Of a DNA stretch of 35,743 nucleotides, positions 25,461-32,846 are shown piece after piece. The stretch lies in assembly GCA_022778905.1 (NCBI GenBank), contig JALFRV010000160.1, positions 1-35,743 on the forward strand, written 5' to 3'. Origin of the DNA: Prevotella sp. (GTDB lineage: Bacteria; Bacteroidota; Bacteroidia; Bacteroidales; Bacteroidaceae). Below the pieces are notes generated by a model that ran no database searches, had not been told where the DNA came from, and saw only the letters and a list, made by a program, of their open reading frames with translations. A program made the position numbers and the translations under genes. Positions within the stretch are counted from its first letter, which is position 1, and every line of letters starts with the position of its first letter.

Positions 25461-26079
25461 TCAAAGGCTCATCATCAACATCGGCCGCCAGATAGGAAGC
25501 GGCGGACGGGTCATCGCTCAGATGCTCGCCAAAGATTTCAAATGCCGGTTCTATGACAGGGAACTGCTCAACTTAGCCGCGAAGGAAAGCGGCTTCAGCG
25601 AGAAGTTCTTCGAGCAGAACGATGAGCAGAAAGGCTTCTTCAAGTCGCTCTTTCACGCCCACGTGCCGCTGCTCGGAGAATGCAACTTCTACAACAACGA
25701 CTTCTCGCAGGAAAGCCTTTACAAGTTCCAATGTGACGCGATCCGCAAGGCCGCCAATGAAACGAACTGCGTATTCGTAGGACGCACGGCCGACTATGTG
25801 CTGCGCGACAGGCGCGACACCGTCAATCTCTTCATCACAGCCGATATGGATGACCGCATCAGCCACGTCTGCAAGCGCCACCAGTGCGACCCGATCACGG
25901 CCAAGAAACTCATCATCCACGGCGAGAGTGAGCGCTCCTCCTATTACAACTACTACACCGGGAAGCGCTGGGGACATAGCGAAAGCTACGACCTTTGCAT
26001 CAACTCGTCAGTCCTCGGCATCGAAGAGACCGAGCGGTTTATCGTCGCTTTCATCAACAAAAAATTCGGTTTCGAATAG
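25453..26079 (+). CDS. Cytidylate kinase-like family protein
   Basis: This 208-residue protein belongs to the cytidylate-kinase-like P-loop family. The N-terminus has the modified nucleotide-binding loop NIGRQIGSGGRVIAQMLA (9-26, in place of GxxGxGK), then FYDRELLNLAAKESG, CVFVGRTADYVLRD near 105-118, and a lid-like stretch with arginines (KRHQCDPITAK and ESERSSYYNYYTGKRWG). True cytidylate kinases phosphorylate CMP; the role of this separate branch is uncertain. It overlaps the MATE gene by 8 bases. Repeat R3 lies directly behind its stop. Confidence 0.85.
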   Translation: MNDQRLIINIGRQIGSGGRVIAQMLAKDFKCRFYDRELLNLAAKESGFSEKFFEQNDEQKGFFKSLFHAHVPLLGECNFYNNDFSQESLYKFQCDAIRKAANETNCVFVGRTADYVLRDRRDTVNLFITADMDDRISHVCKRHQCDPITAKKLIIHGESERSSYYNYYTGKRWGHSESYDLCINSSVLGIEETERFIVAFINKKFGFE

Positions 26080-26089
26080 CATACCTGTC

Positions 26090-26195
26090 ATGCGGTCTGC
26101 GCGGAGCTATGCTTTGGAGCCTCCATATGATAGCTTTGGGCGGCCAAAAGCATAGCTCCGGAGGCCCCAAAGCATAGCTCTGCGGAGACCATACG
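26090..26195. repeat. Interspersed palindromic repeat, copy R3
   Basis: This copy is one long imperfect palindrome. GCGGAGCTATGCTTTGG (26101-26117) and 26167-26183 are reverse complements with one mismatch, and the outer flanks (GGTCTGCG and CGGAGACC) pair partly. The 11-mer AGCTATGCTTT/AAAGCATAGCT occurs three times: 26105-26115 (inverted), 26147-26157 and 26169-26179. The 17-base block 26119-26135 is exactly shared, in reverse complement, with R2. It fills the gap between the cytidylate-kinase-like gene and the phosphoesterase gene. Confidence 0.75.
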
Positions 26196-26223
26196 AAACA
26201 CCTTGAAAATCAACATATTACAA

Positions 26224-26751
26224 ATGGCAAAACGAATCGGCATCATCAGCGACACGCATGCGTATTGGGACGACCGTTACATGGACTATCTGGACGGCTG
26301 TGATGAGGTCTGGCACGCCGGCGACATTGGCTCCACGGAGCTGGCCGACCGCTTTGAGGCCATGCGGCCACGCTTCCGGGCCGTCTGCGGAAACTGCGAC
26401 GGCTACGACCTCCGCGCACGTTACCGGGAGCTGCTGCGCTTCCGTTGCGAGGACTCAGACGTGCTCATCAAGCACATCGGCGGCTATCCGGGACACTATG
26501 ACCCATCCATCCGCGGCCTCATCTACGCTTCCCCACCCCAGCTCTTCATCTCGGGCCACTCGCATATACTCAAAGTGCAGTTCGATAAGACGCTCAATCT
26601 GCTTCACATCAACCCCGGGGCGGCAGGCCTCCAGGGATGGCACCGCGACCGGACACTGGTCCGACTGACCATCGAAGGCAATAAATTCACCGATTGCGAA
26701 GTTATTACATTAGGAACAAAGACGACAAACCGTAATCATGAACAGGAATAA
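26224..26751 (+). CDS. YfcE/MJ0936-type metallophosphoesterase
   Basis: This 175-residue cytosolic phosphodiesterase has all the metal-site motifs of the calcineurin-like YfcE group: D10 and H12 in SDTH, D34 in AGDIG, N57 in GNCD, the His residues of KHIGGYPGHY (83-92), and GHSH near 111-114. Family members cleave model phosphodiesters with Mn2+ or Ni2+; the natural substrate is unknown. The ATG at 26224 (MAKRIGIISDTHA) matches the family start better than an in-frame TTG seven codons upstream. Its end overlaps the next small gene by 14 bases. Confidence 0.9.
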   Translation: MAKRIGIISDTHAYWDDRYMDYLDGCDEVWHAGDIGSTELADRFEAMRPRFRAVCGNCDGYDLRARYRELLRFRCEDSDVLIKHIGGYPGHYDPSIRGLIYASPPQLFISGHSHILKVQFDKTLNLLHINPGAAGLQGWHRDRTLVRLTIEGNKFTDCEVITLGTKTTNRNHEQE

Positions 26752-26929
26752 AGCCTTCTCGCTGTGGGGCACCATCGAGGCCGTGATCATGATCGCCCTC
26801 ATCGTGGCGTGGATCTCCCATGTCATCAGCCTCACCACGTTCATAGCCTGTATGATCATCGTGGGAGCCATATCCACAGCATGCCTCGTCCACATTGTCA
26901 GGCGCTACCCGCCGGAGAACGAACAATAA
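26738..26929 (+). CDS. Small two-helix membrane protein, unknown function
   Basis: I do not recognise this 63-residue protein. It has a short basic N-terminus (MNRNKAFSLWG), two hydrophobic helices at about 11-29 and 31-52 separated by a brief polar turn, and a charged tail (HIVRRYPPENEQ), the layout of a two-pass inner-membrane protein with both ends in the cytosol. Support for it being real comes from its ATG overlapping the phosphoesterase stop by 14 bases and from the rmlB start only 20 bases after its stop. Its role in the cluster is not known. Confidence 0.65.
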   Translation: MNRNKAFSLWGTIEAVIMIALIVAWISHVISLTTFIACMIIVGAISTACLVHIVRRYPPENEQ

Positions 26930-26949
26930 GCAATAAAATACACAACGAC

Positions 26950-28107
26950 ATGAAAACCTATCTTGTCACAGGAGCAGCCGGATTCATCGGCTCCAACTTC
27001 ATCAAGTATCTCCTCCACAGGAAATATCAGCATCAGGACATCCGCATCATCGTGCTCGATGCCCTCACCTATGCAGGCAACCTCGGCACCATCAAGGATG
27101 ACATCGACGGCAGCCGGTGCATCTTCGTCAAGGGCGACATCCGTGACCGCGAGCTCGTCGACAGGCTTTTCGCAGAGCATGACATCGACTATGTGGTCAA
27201 CTTTGCGGCCGAGAGCCACGTCGACAGGTCCATCGAGGACCCGCAGCTCTTCCTCTCTGTCAACATCTTAGGCACGCAGAACCTGCTCGAAGCAGCACGC
27301 AGGGCATGGGTGACAGGCAAGGACGCACAGGGCTATCCTACATGGAAGCCCGGACGCAGATTCCATCAGGTGTCAACCGACGAGGTCTACGGATCGCTCG
27401 GAGCCGAGGGCTACTTCACCGAGCTGACGCCCGTCTGCCCGCATAGTCCCTACTCCGCCTCCAAGACCAGCGCCGACCACTTCGTCCTGGCCTATCATGA
27501 CACCTACCATATGCCGGTCTCCATCACCCGCTGCAGCAACAACTACGGCCCCTATCACTTCCCCGAGAAGCTCATTCCGCTCATCATCAACAACATCCTG
27601 GCAGGCAAGTCGCTGCCCGTCTACGGTGAAGGGCTCAACGTGCGCGACTGGCTTTACGTCGACGATCACTGCAAGGCCATCGACCTTGTGGTGCGGGAAG
27701 GACGCGAAGGAGAAATATATAATGTAGGCGGACACAATGAAATGACCAACATCGACATTGTTCGGCTGACCATACGGACCATCCATGACATGATGGAAAC
27801 GGACAAGAACCTCCGCCGCGTGCTCAAGAAGCAGGAGACGGATGCCGACGGAGACATCCGCATCGACTGGATCAACGACAGCCTCATCACCCATGTACCC
27901 GACCGGCTTGGCCACGATGCACGCTACGCCATTGACCCCACGAAGATCAAGAACGAACTGGGCTGGTATCCGGAGACTCGCTTCGCCGACGGCATCGTGA
28001 AGACCATCAGCTGGAATCTCGAACATCAGCAGTGGATTGAAGAAGTCACTTCGGGCGATTATCAGAAGTACTACGACATGATGTACACCCAGAAGGGACG
28101 CGCATAG
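26950..28107 (+). CDS. rmlB: dTDP-glucose 4,6-dehydratase
   Basis: This 385-residue enzyme converts dTDP-glucose to dTDP-4-keto-6-deoxyglucose, the branch point for rhamnose and for amino-deoxy sugars. It shows the NAD-binding motif GAAGFIGS (8-15), the catalytic STDEVYG with T143, D144 and E145, and Y168/K172 in YSASK. FAAESHVDRS and RCSNNYGPYHFPEKLIP are further RmlB signatures. The frame is open upstream, but MKTYLVTGAAGF at 26950 is the family start. Here the product probably feeds the ketoisomerase and aminotransferase that follow. RmlA, RmlC and RmlD are not in the window. Confidence 0.95.
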   Translation: MKTYLVTGAAGFIGSNFIKYLLHRKYQHQDIRIIVLDALTYAGNLGTIKDDIDGSRCIFVKGDIRDRELVDRLFAEHDIDYVVNFAAESHVDRSIEDPQLFLSVNILGTQNLLEAARRAWVTGKDAQGYPTWKPGRRFHQVSTDEVYGSLGAEGYFTELTPVCPHSPYSASKTSADHFVLAYHDTYHMPVSITRCSNNYGPYHFPEKLIPLIINNILAGKSLPVYGEGLNVRDWLYVDDHCKAIDLVVREGREGEIYNVGGHNEMTNIDIVRLTIRTIHDMMETDKNLRRVLKKQETDADGDIRIDWINDSLITHVPDRLGHDARYAIDPTKIKNELGWYPETRFADGIVKTISWNLEHQQWIEEVTSGDYQKYYDMMYTQKGRA

Positions 28108-28122
28108 CACGCACACAACAAG

Positions 28123-28620
28123 ATGGAAAACGATCACCGACCATTCCATACGCAGCCTGACGCAAGACCGCAGACCGCTTCCGCCACCCACCGTGACATC
28201 AACTTGGGCTTCGAATCACCGTGCCGGCTCATCGAATTTCCCAAGATCACGGATCCGCGAGGTAACCTCACGGTGGCCGAAGCATGGAAGGAGGTGCCCT
28301 TTGAGATCAAGCGCGCCTATTGGACCTATGACGTCCCGGGGGGCGAAAGCCGCGGGGGGCATGCCCATAAGCGCCTTCAGCAGCTGCTGATAGCGGTCAG
28401 CGGATCGTTCTCTGTGACCCTTGACGACGGGCGGAGACGGCAGACGTTTCTCCTGAACCATCCCTGGCAGGGCCTCTTGATCACCCCCGGCGTGTGGCGG
28501 ACGCTCAACGACTTCTCCACAGGTGCCGTCTGTCTCGTCCTCGCATCTGACTTTTTCGATGAGGAAGACTATATCCGCGAATACGACGAATACCTGAAAT
28601 ACGTGGCATGTTCACGATAA
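28123..28620 (+). CDS. FdtA/WxcM-like sugar 3,4-ketoisomerase
   Basis: This 165-residue cupin-type enzyme resembles dTDP-4-keto-6-deoxyglucose 3,4-ketoisomerases (FdtA, QdtA), which make dTDP-3-keto-6-deoxy sugars. The core from CRLIEFPKITDPRGNLTVAE (34-53) and the RGGHAHK motif with H80 and H82 match the family, as do LDDG and LITPGVWRTL later. There is an N-terminal extension of about 30 residues rich in His, Pro and Gln that family members generally lack; no internal ATG removes it. FdtA (galacto) and QdtA (gluco) products cannot be told apart here. Its end overlaps the acyltransferase gene by 13 bases. Confidence 0.88.
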   Translation: MENDHRPFHTQPDARPQTASATHRDINLGFESPCRLIEFPKITDPRGNLTVAEAWKEVPFEIKRAYWTYDVPGGESRGGHAHKRLQQLLIAVSGSFSVTLDDGRRRQTFLLNHPWQGLLITPGVWRTLNDFSTGAVCLVLASDFFDEEDYIREYDEYLKYVACSR

Positions 28621-29549
28621 GTCGATATACGGCAGGACAACAACAGGCTTGGAACAGCTTTGTTGCGCAGTCGAAACAGGGCACTTTCCTCTTCGACCGA
28701 GGCTACATGGACTATCACCGGGAGCGCTTCGAGGATCACTCGCTGATGATCTATCGCGACGGCAGACTCTACGCCCTGCTGCCCGCCAACATGGCTGACG
28801 GCACGCTGCATTCGCACCAAGGTCTCACCTACGGAGGCCTGTTGACCGACCGGAAAGCATCTGCCGAAGGCGTATGCGGGGTCTTCGCCGCACTCAATAG
28901 CTACCTCCGCAGCGAAGGCATCCATCATGTGGTCTACAAACCCATGCCCTTTATCTACCACCGGATGCCTGCCGAGGAGGATCTGTATGCACTCACCCAC
29001 ATCTGCCATGCACAGCTCACGTCGCGCCACCTCTCGTCCGCCCTGTCTCCATCCGACGTTCCCCGGTTTTCCGAATTGCGCAGAAGGGGAATCCGGAAAG
29101 CACAGCAGGCACGAATAGAAGTGGCGGAAAGCCAAGACACGGATACCTTCTGGCAGATCCTCAACAGCAATCTCCGCTCCAAATACCACGTCGCCCCCGT
29201 CCACACGGCAGCCGAATTGCGGCTGCTCCAATCGCGTTTCCCCCATTCGATCCGCCTCTTCATGGCAACCAAAGACCGTCAGCCGATGGGCGGAACACTC
29301 GTTTTCGAAACGCCTCAGGTCATCCACACGCAGTACATCTCTGCCACCCCGGAAGGCAAGAAGCATGGTGCGCTCGATCTGCTTTTCGACTTTCTCATCC
29401 ACCGGACCTATGCTTCGGCACGCTGGTTCGACTTCGGCCGCTCAACCACAGGCGACGGACGGGAGCTCAACACGTCACTGATCTTTCAGAAAGAAGGATT
29501 CTGCGGCCGCGGCGTATGTTACGACTGCTACGAATATGAAATAAAGTAA
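28608..29549 (+). CDS. FemAB/GNAT-like N-acyltransferase
   Basis: This 313-residue protein looks like a FemAB-type (double GNAT fold) acyltransferase. The first half has [15 protein letters not shown] and YALLPANM; the second half has a [16 protein letters not shown] block, the segment MGGTLVF followed by [25 protein letters not shown], and [18 protein letters not shown], similar to FemAB-related proteins in polysaccharide clusters. In the FdtA-FdtB pathway an acyltransferase finishes the 3-amino sugar, and this gene sits exactly between the ketoisomerase and aminotransferase. It may therefore N-acylate the amino sugar, in place of the usual left-handed beta-helix FdtC; this is inference. It could instead act on a peptide or lipid. 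Confidence 0.75.
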   Translation: MFTISRYTAGQQQAWNSFVAQSKQGTFLFDRGYMDYHRERFEDHSLMIYRDGRLYALLPANMADGTLHSHQGLTYGGLLTDRKASAEGVCGVFAALNSYLRSEGIHHVVYKPMPFIYHRMPAEEDLYALTHICHAQLTSRHLSSALSPSDVPRFSELRRRGIRKAQQARIEVAESQDTDTFWQILNSNLRSKYHVAPVHTAAELRLLQSRFPHSIRLFMATKDRQPMGGTLVFETPQVIHTQYISATPEGKKHGALDLLFDFLIHRTYASARWFDFGRSTTGDGRELNTSLIFQKEGFCGRGVCYDCYEYEIK

Positions 29550-29608
29550 GGGAGCGCGAAGCAGCATTCCGCCTCCCGTCATCCCATCATCTACACCTCC
29601 CATCATCA

Positions 29609-30712
29609 ATGATCGAATATCTCCCATTACAGCAGATCACGGCCCTCCATCAGCAGGAGATCGGGCAAGCCGTCAACAGTGTCATCGCAAGCGGATGGTT
29701 CCTGCAGGGCGAGAAGGTAGCTGCATTCGAACAAGCGTATGCCCGTTTCATCGGTACGGACCACTGCATCACTTGCGGGAACGGCCTTGACGCCCTCACA
29801 CTGATATTCAGAGCATACAAGGAAATGGGACAAATGCAGGACGGAGACGAGGTCATCGTACCGGCCAACACATTCATCGCGTCAATCTTGTCCATCGTGG
29901 AGAACGGCTTGAAGCCCGTCTTCGTCGAACCGAAATTGCATACCTTCCAGCTCGACGACACACGGATCGAACAGGCACTCACATCCCGCACCCGCGCCAT
30001 CCTGCTCGTCCATCTCTACGGCCGCTGCGCCATGACGCCGCAGATCGAACGCATTTGCAGGGAAAGAAACCTCAAATTGATCGAAGACAACGCGCAGGCG
30101 GCAGGCTGTCGGTATCAAGGTCGGAGGACCGGAAGCCTCGGCCACGCCGCCGGCCACTCGTTTTATCCGGGTAAAAACCTTGGCGCACTCGGCGACGCAG
30201 GGGCCGTCACAACCAACGACAGACAGCTTGCTGCGGTCGTAAAGGCATTGGGAAACTACGGAAGCAGCATGAAATACGTCTTCGACTACAAAGGGAGGAA
30301 CAGCCGGATGGATGAAATCCAGGCCGCAGTGCTGTCCGTCAGACTCCGCTATCTTGACCAGGAGAACGACCGGAGGAAACAGATCGCCGAACTGTATGAC
30401 CGTTCCATCCGAAACAAACATATCTTCTTGCCCACCGACACTGCGTCTGACAACGTCTTCCACATCTATCCCGTCCTCTGCGAAGACCGTGACCGGCTGC
30501 AACAGCATCTGCTTCAGCAAGGCATAAAGACCATGATCCACTACCCCATTCCGCCCCACCGGCAGGCCGCCATGCATGAATGGGCCGGCCTGTCCTTGCC
30601 CATCACCGAGCACATACATGCCACGGAGATGAGCCTCCCGTGCCATCCGGCACTGACGGATGATGACGCCCGCTTCATCATAGAGCGGATCAATGAGTGG
30701 CAGGGGGGATGA
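29609..30712 (+). CDS. DegT/DnrJ/EryC1 sugar aminotransferase (FdtB-like)
   Basis: This 367-residue PLP enzyme transfers an amino group from glutamate to a keto sugar nucleotide. The PLP lysine is K189 in [18 protein letters not shown], with D160 and Q163 in EDNAQAAG and CGNGLDAL near 56-63. Context (RmlB, then FdtA-like enzyme) suggests amination at C3 to give a dTDP-3-amino-3,6-dideoxyhexose such as Fuc3N or Qui3N. The last gene of the run, it is followed by a purine-rich GATGAA-type stretch and a weak hairpin. The 59-base gap before it is a pyrimidine-rich mirror-like sequence. Confidence 0.92.
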   Translation: MIEYLPLQQITALHQQEIGQAVNSVIASGWFLQGEKVAAFEQAYARFIGTDHCITCGNGLDALTLIFRAYKEMGQMQDGDEVIVPANTFIASILSIVENGLKPVFVEPKLHTFQLDDTRIEQALTSRTRAILLVHLYGRCAMTPQIERICRERNLKLIEDNAQAAGCRYQGRRTGSLGHAAGHSFYPGKNLGALGDAGAVTTNDRQLAAVVKALGNYGSSMKYVFDYKGRNSRMDEIQAAVLSVRLRYLDQENDRRKQIAELYDRSIRNKHIFLPTDTASDNVFHIYPVLCEDRDRLQQHLLQQGIKTMIHYPIPPHRQAAMHEWAGLSLPITEHIHATEMSLPCHPALTDDDARFIIERINEWQGG

Positions 30713-30775
30713 TTGATGAAAGAGGAGGGATGAAGGGATGAAGGTGGAGCGGATGAATAAATGATGAATATACAG
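30713..30775 (+). repeat. Purine-rich degenerate GATGAA repeat
   Basis: Units of GATGAA or GGATGAAGG recur irregularly, nearly all purines on the + strand. A pyrimidine-rich counterpart (TCATCCCATCATC type) lies at 29577-29608, so the aminotransferase gene is flanked by similar tracts in opposite orientation. The function is unknown; slippage-prone simple sequence is the plainest reading. Confidence 0.45.
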
Positions 30776-30831
30776 CATCTAAGTAATTGATTATGATCAA
30801 ATAACACGAAAAAAAGACATTTTTTGTTCAT

Positions 30832-30849
30832 CCGAAGGGCTCCTTTCGG
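30832..30849. terminator. Weak hairpin before metY
   Basis: CCGAAGG pairs with CCTTTCGG with one bulge and is followed by TTTATTT. It may end the amino-sugar operon, or lie upstream of the metY promoter by chance. Confidence 0.3.
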
Positions 30850-30859
30850 GTTTATTTAG

Positions 30860-30867
30860 TAATTTCG
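30860..30867 (+). promoter_or_regulatory. Possible -7 element of the sulfhydrylase gene
   Basis: TAATTTCG has one mismatch to TAnnTTTG and lies 30 bases upstream of the ATG at 30898, the usual distance here. No recognisable SAM riboswitch is present in the 185-base upstream region. Confidence 0.4.
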
Positions 30868-30897
30868 CAACTTGGTTATACATAATACTTTTTTATC

Positions 30898-32181
30898 ATG
30901 AACAAACAATTCAAGCGGTCCACGCTATGTATCCGCGGCGGCTGGAAGCCTAAGAACGGTGAGCCAGTAGAGCCACCTATCGTACAGAGTACTACCTTCA
31001 AGTATGACAATACGGAAGAAATGGCGATGCTGTTCGACCTTAAGAAAGAGGGATATTTCTACACTCGGCTGCAGAATCCTACCAATGACGCCGTCGCAAG
31101 CAAGATTGCGGCGCTCGAAGGAGGTGTGGGCGCGATGCTCACATCAAGCGGACAGGCTGCCAGCTTCTACGCTGTGTTCAACATATGTGAAGCCGGAAGC
31201 CATATCATTGCATCCAACGAGATCTACGGCGGCACGTATAATCTCTTCGGAGTGACGATGAAAAAGCTCGGCATAGCATGCACCTTCATCAATCAGGAGG
31301 CATCTGAGGATGAGATTCAGCAGGCTTTCAGACCGAACACACGTGCCGTTTTCGGCGAGACGATCAGCAATCCGGGCTGCCGGGTGCTTGACATCGAGAA
31401 GTTCGCACGTATCGCTCACCGCAACGGCGTGCCCTTGATCGTCGACAATACCTTTGCTACGCCGATCAATTGCCGGCCGTTCGAATGGGGGGCAGACATC
31501 GTGATCCACTCCACGACGAAGTATATGGACGGTCATGCGACACAGGTCGGCGGTGTCATCGTTGACAGCGGCAACTTCGACTGGGATGCTCACGCGGACA
31601 AATTCCCCGGTCTTTGCACCCCCGACGAGTCGTATCACGGACTGACATATACGAAGGCTTTCGGCAAGATGGCTTACATGACGAAGCTCGTGGCACAGCT
31701 GATGCGCGACTTGGGAAGCATTCCCAGTCCGCACAACGCTTTCCTCCTGAACTTAGGTTTGGAAACACTGCACCTTCGGATGGCGCAACATTGCAGGAAC
31801 GCACAGCGTGTGGCCGAGTTCTTGGCCAATGATCCGCGCGTGGCCTGGGTTCACTATTGCGGTCTGAAAGATGATCCGGACTATGCCTTGGGACGCAAAT
31901 ATCTCCCCGAAGGATCATGCGGCGTGATCGCCTTCGCACTGAAGGGGACGCGCGAAACGGCCATCAAGTGGATGGATTCGCTACAGTTAATCAACATCGC
32001 GACACACGTTGCCGACTGCCGTTCATGCGTCTTGCACCCGGCAAGCCATACCCACCGCCAGCTCTCCGACGAGCAATTGCGTGAAGCGGGCATCGCTCCG
32101 GACCTGATCCGTCTGTCGGTCGGCATCGAGGATTGCGATGACTTGCTCGACGACATCAGGCAGGCATTGGAACGCCTGTAG
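30898..32181 (+). CDS. metY: O-acetylhomoserine sulfhydrylase (Cys/Met metabolism PLP enzyme)
   Basis: This 427-residue PLP enzyme belongs to the Cys/Met metabolism family and most resembles O-acetylhomoserine aminocarboxypropyltransferase (MetY), which makes homocysteine from O-acetylhomoserine and sulfide. K208 in HSTTKYMDGH holds PLP; YTRLQNPT (55-62), the SSGQAA block (83-88), VDNTFATP (182-189) and the C-terminal LIRLSVGIEDCDDLLDDI are family signatures. The length above 420 residues favours MetY over cystathionine gamma-synthase (about 380). Methionine gamma-lyase activity cannot be excluded. The downstream hairpin separates it from the lut operon. Confidence 0.85.
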   Translation: MNKQFKRSTLCIRGGWKPKNGEPVEPPIVQSTTFKYDNTEEMAMLFDLKKEGYFYTRLQNPTNDAVASKIAALEGGVGAMLTSSGQAASFYAVFNICEAGSHIIASNEIYGGTYNLFGVTMKKLGIACTFINQEASEDEIQQAFRPNTRAVFGETISNPGCRVLDIEKFARIAHRNGVPLIVDNTFATPINCRPFEWGADIVIHSTTKYMDGHATQVGGVIVDSGNFDWDAHADKFPGLCTPDESYHGLTYTKAFGKMAYMTKLVAQLMRDLGSIPSPHNAFLLNLGLETLHLRMAQHCRNAQRVAEFLANDPRVAWVHYCGLKDDPDYALGRKYLPEGSCGVIAFALKGTRETAIKWMDSLQLINIATHVADCRSCVLHPASHTHRQLSDEQLREAGIAPDLIRLSVGIEDCDDLLDDIRQALERL

Positions 32182-32210
32182 GCCGATCTGACAACGACAA
32201 TGATGCAATA

Positions 32211-32250
32211 AGAAACAAGCTATAGCCCAATCGGACTATAGCTTGTTTCT
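32211..32250. terminator. Bidirectional terminator between metY and lutC
   Basis: Perfect 15-bp arms, AGAAACAAGCTATAG (32211-32225) and 32236-32250, enclose a 10-base loop. TTTT follows on the + side. It lies between the convergent stops at 32181 and 32265 and is the strongest stem in the window. Confidence 0.8.
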
Positions 32251-32264
32251 TTTGGACGGAGCAC

Positions 32265-32846
32265 TTATGTCAGCACGATGACCGTGACACCGCGTGCGGC
32301 CTGCGCGCCCACGACAAGCGACTGCTCGATGTCAGCCGTCTTGCTCGGGCCGCTGATGAATGTGCCGAAGTTATAGCGGTCATCCATTCGGATCAGACGA
32401 TAGGCTTCGTGCATGTTGTCGACAATATTCTGCTTGTCGAGGATGATCACCAAGCACTCGGAAATAAAGCACACAGCCTTCTCCTTCATCGTCTGGGGCA
32501 CCCAGATGCAGGCATTCTCGGCCACGCCCACCTGTCCTTCGACGATCCCGACATCCGTTCCGTTCAGCTCCGCGGCATCTGTGACCGTGTCCGGATTGCG
32601 CGCTGCGATGGTGATATAAGGCAGATTGCTCGCGAAGACCTTGGCTTCGGGATAGCAATTACGGATCAGCAGATTGAGGTCATCCGTCTTCCGGGCCTCG
32701 ACAACCGTCCCTCCGACGGCCTCGGTCATCGTCACAAACTGCCGGTAAGTATCCGGATACGTGATGCCCTCGATGTGCATGTCGGGCATGTCGTATTGTT
32801 CCCGCGTGTTCGCACGCAGATTCTCCAAGAATGATTCCTTTCTCAT
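32265..32846 (-). CDS. lutC: Lactate utilization protein C (LUD domain)
   Basis: This 193-residue protein is the LutC (YkgG) subunit of the LutABC complex that oxidises L-lactate to pyruvate in the cytosol. The LUD domain shows the family-typical blocks VGIVEGQVGVAENACIWV, CLVIILDKQNIV and SGPSKTADIEQSLVVGAQ. The start at 32846 overlaps the lutB stop in an ATGA arrangement, showing coupling. It is last in the lutA-lutB-lutC operon. Confidence 0.9.
   Translation of the reverse strand: MRKESFLENLRANTREQYDMPDMHIEGITYPDTYRQFVTMTEAVGGTVVEARKTDDLNLLIRNCYPEAKVFASNLPYITIAARNPDTVTDAAELNGTDVGIVEGQVGVAENACIWVPQTMKEKAVCFISECLVIILDKQNIVDNMHEAYRLIRMDDRYNFGTFISGPSKTADIEQSLVVGAQAARGVTVIVLT

Noticed and set aside
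30713..30897. SAM riboswitch before metY
   Set aside because: No conserved SAM-I or SAM-II core is recognisable; the region holds a simple-sequence tract and one weak hairpin.
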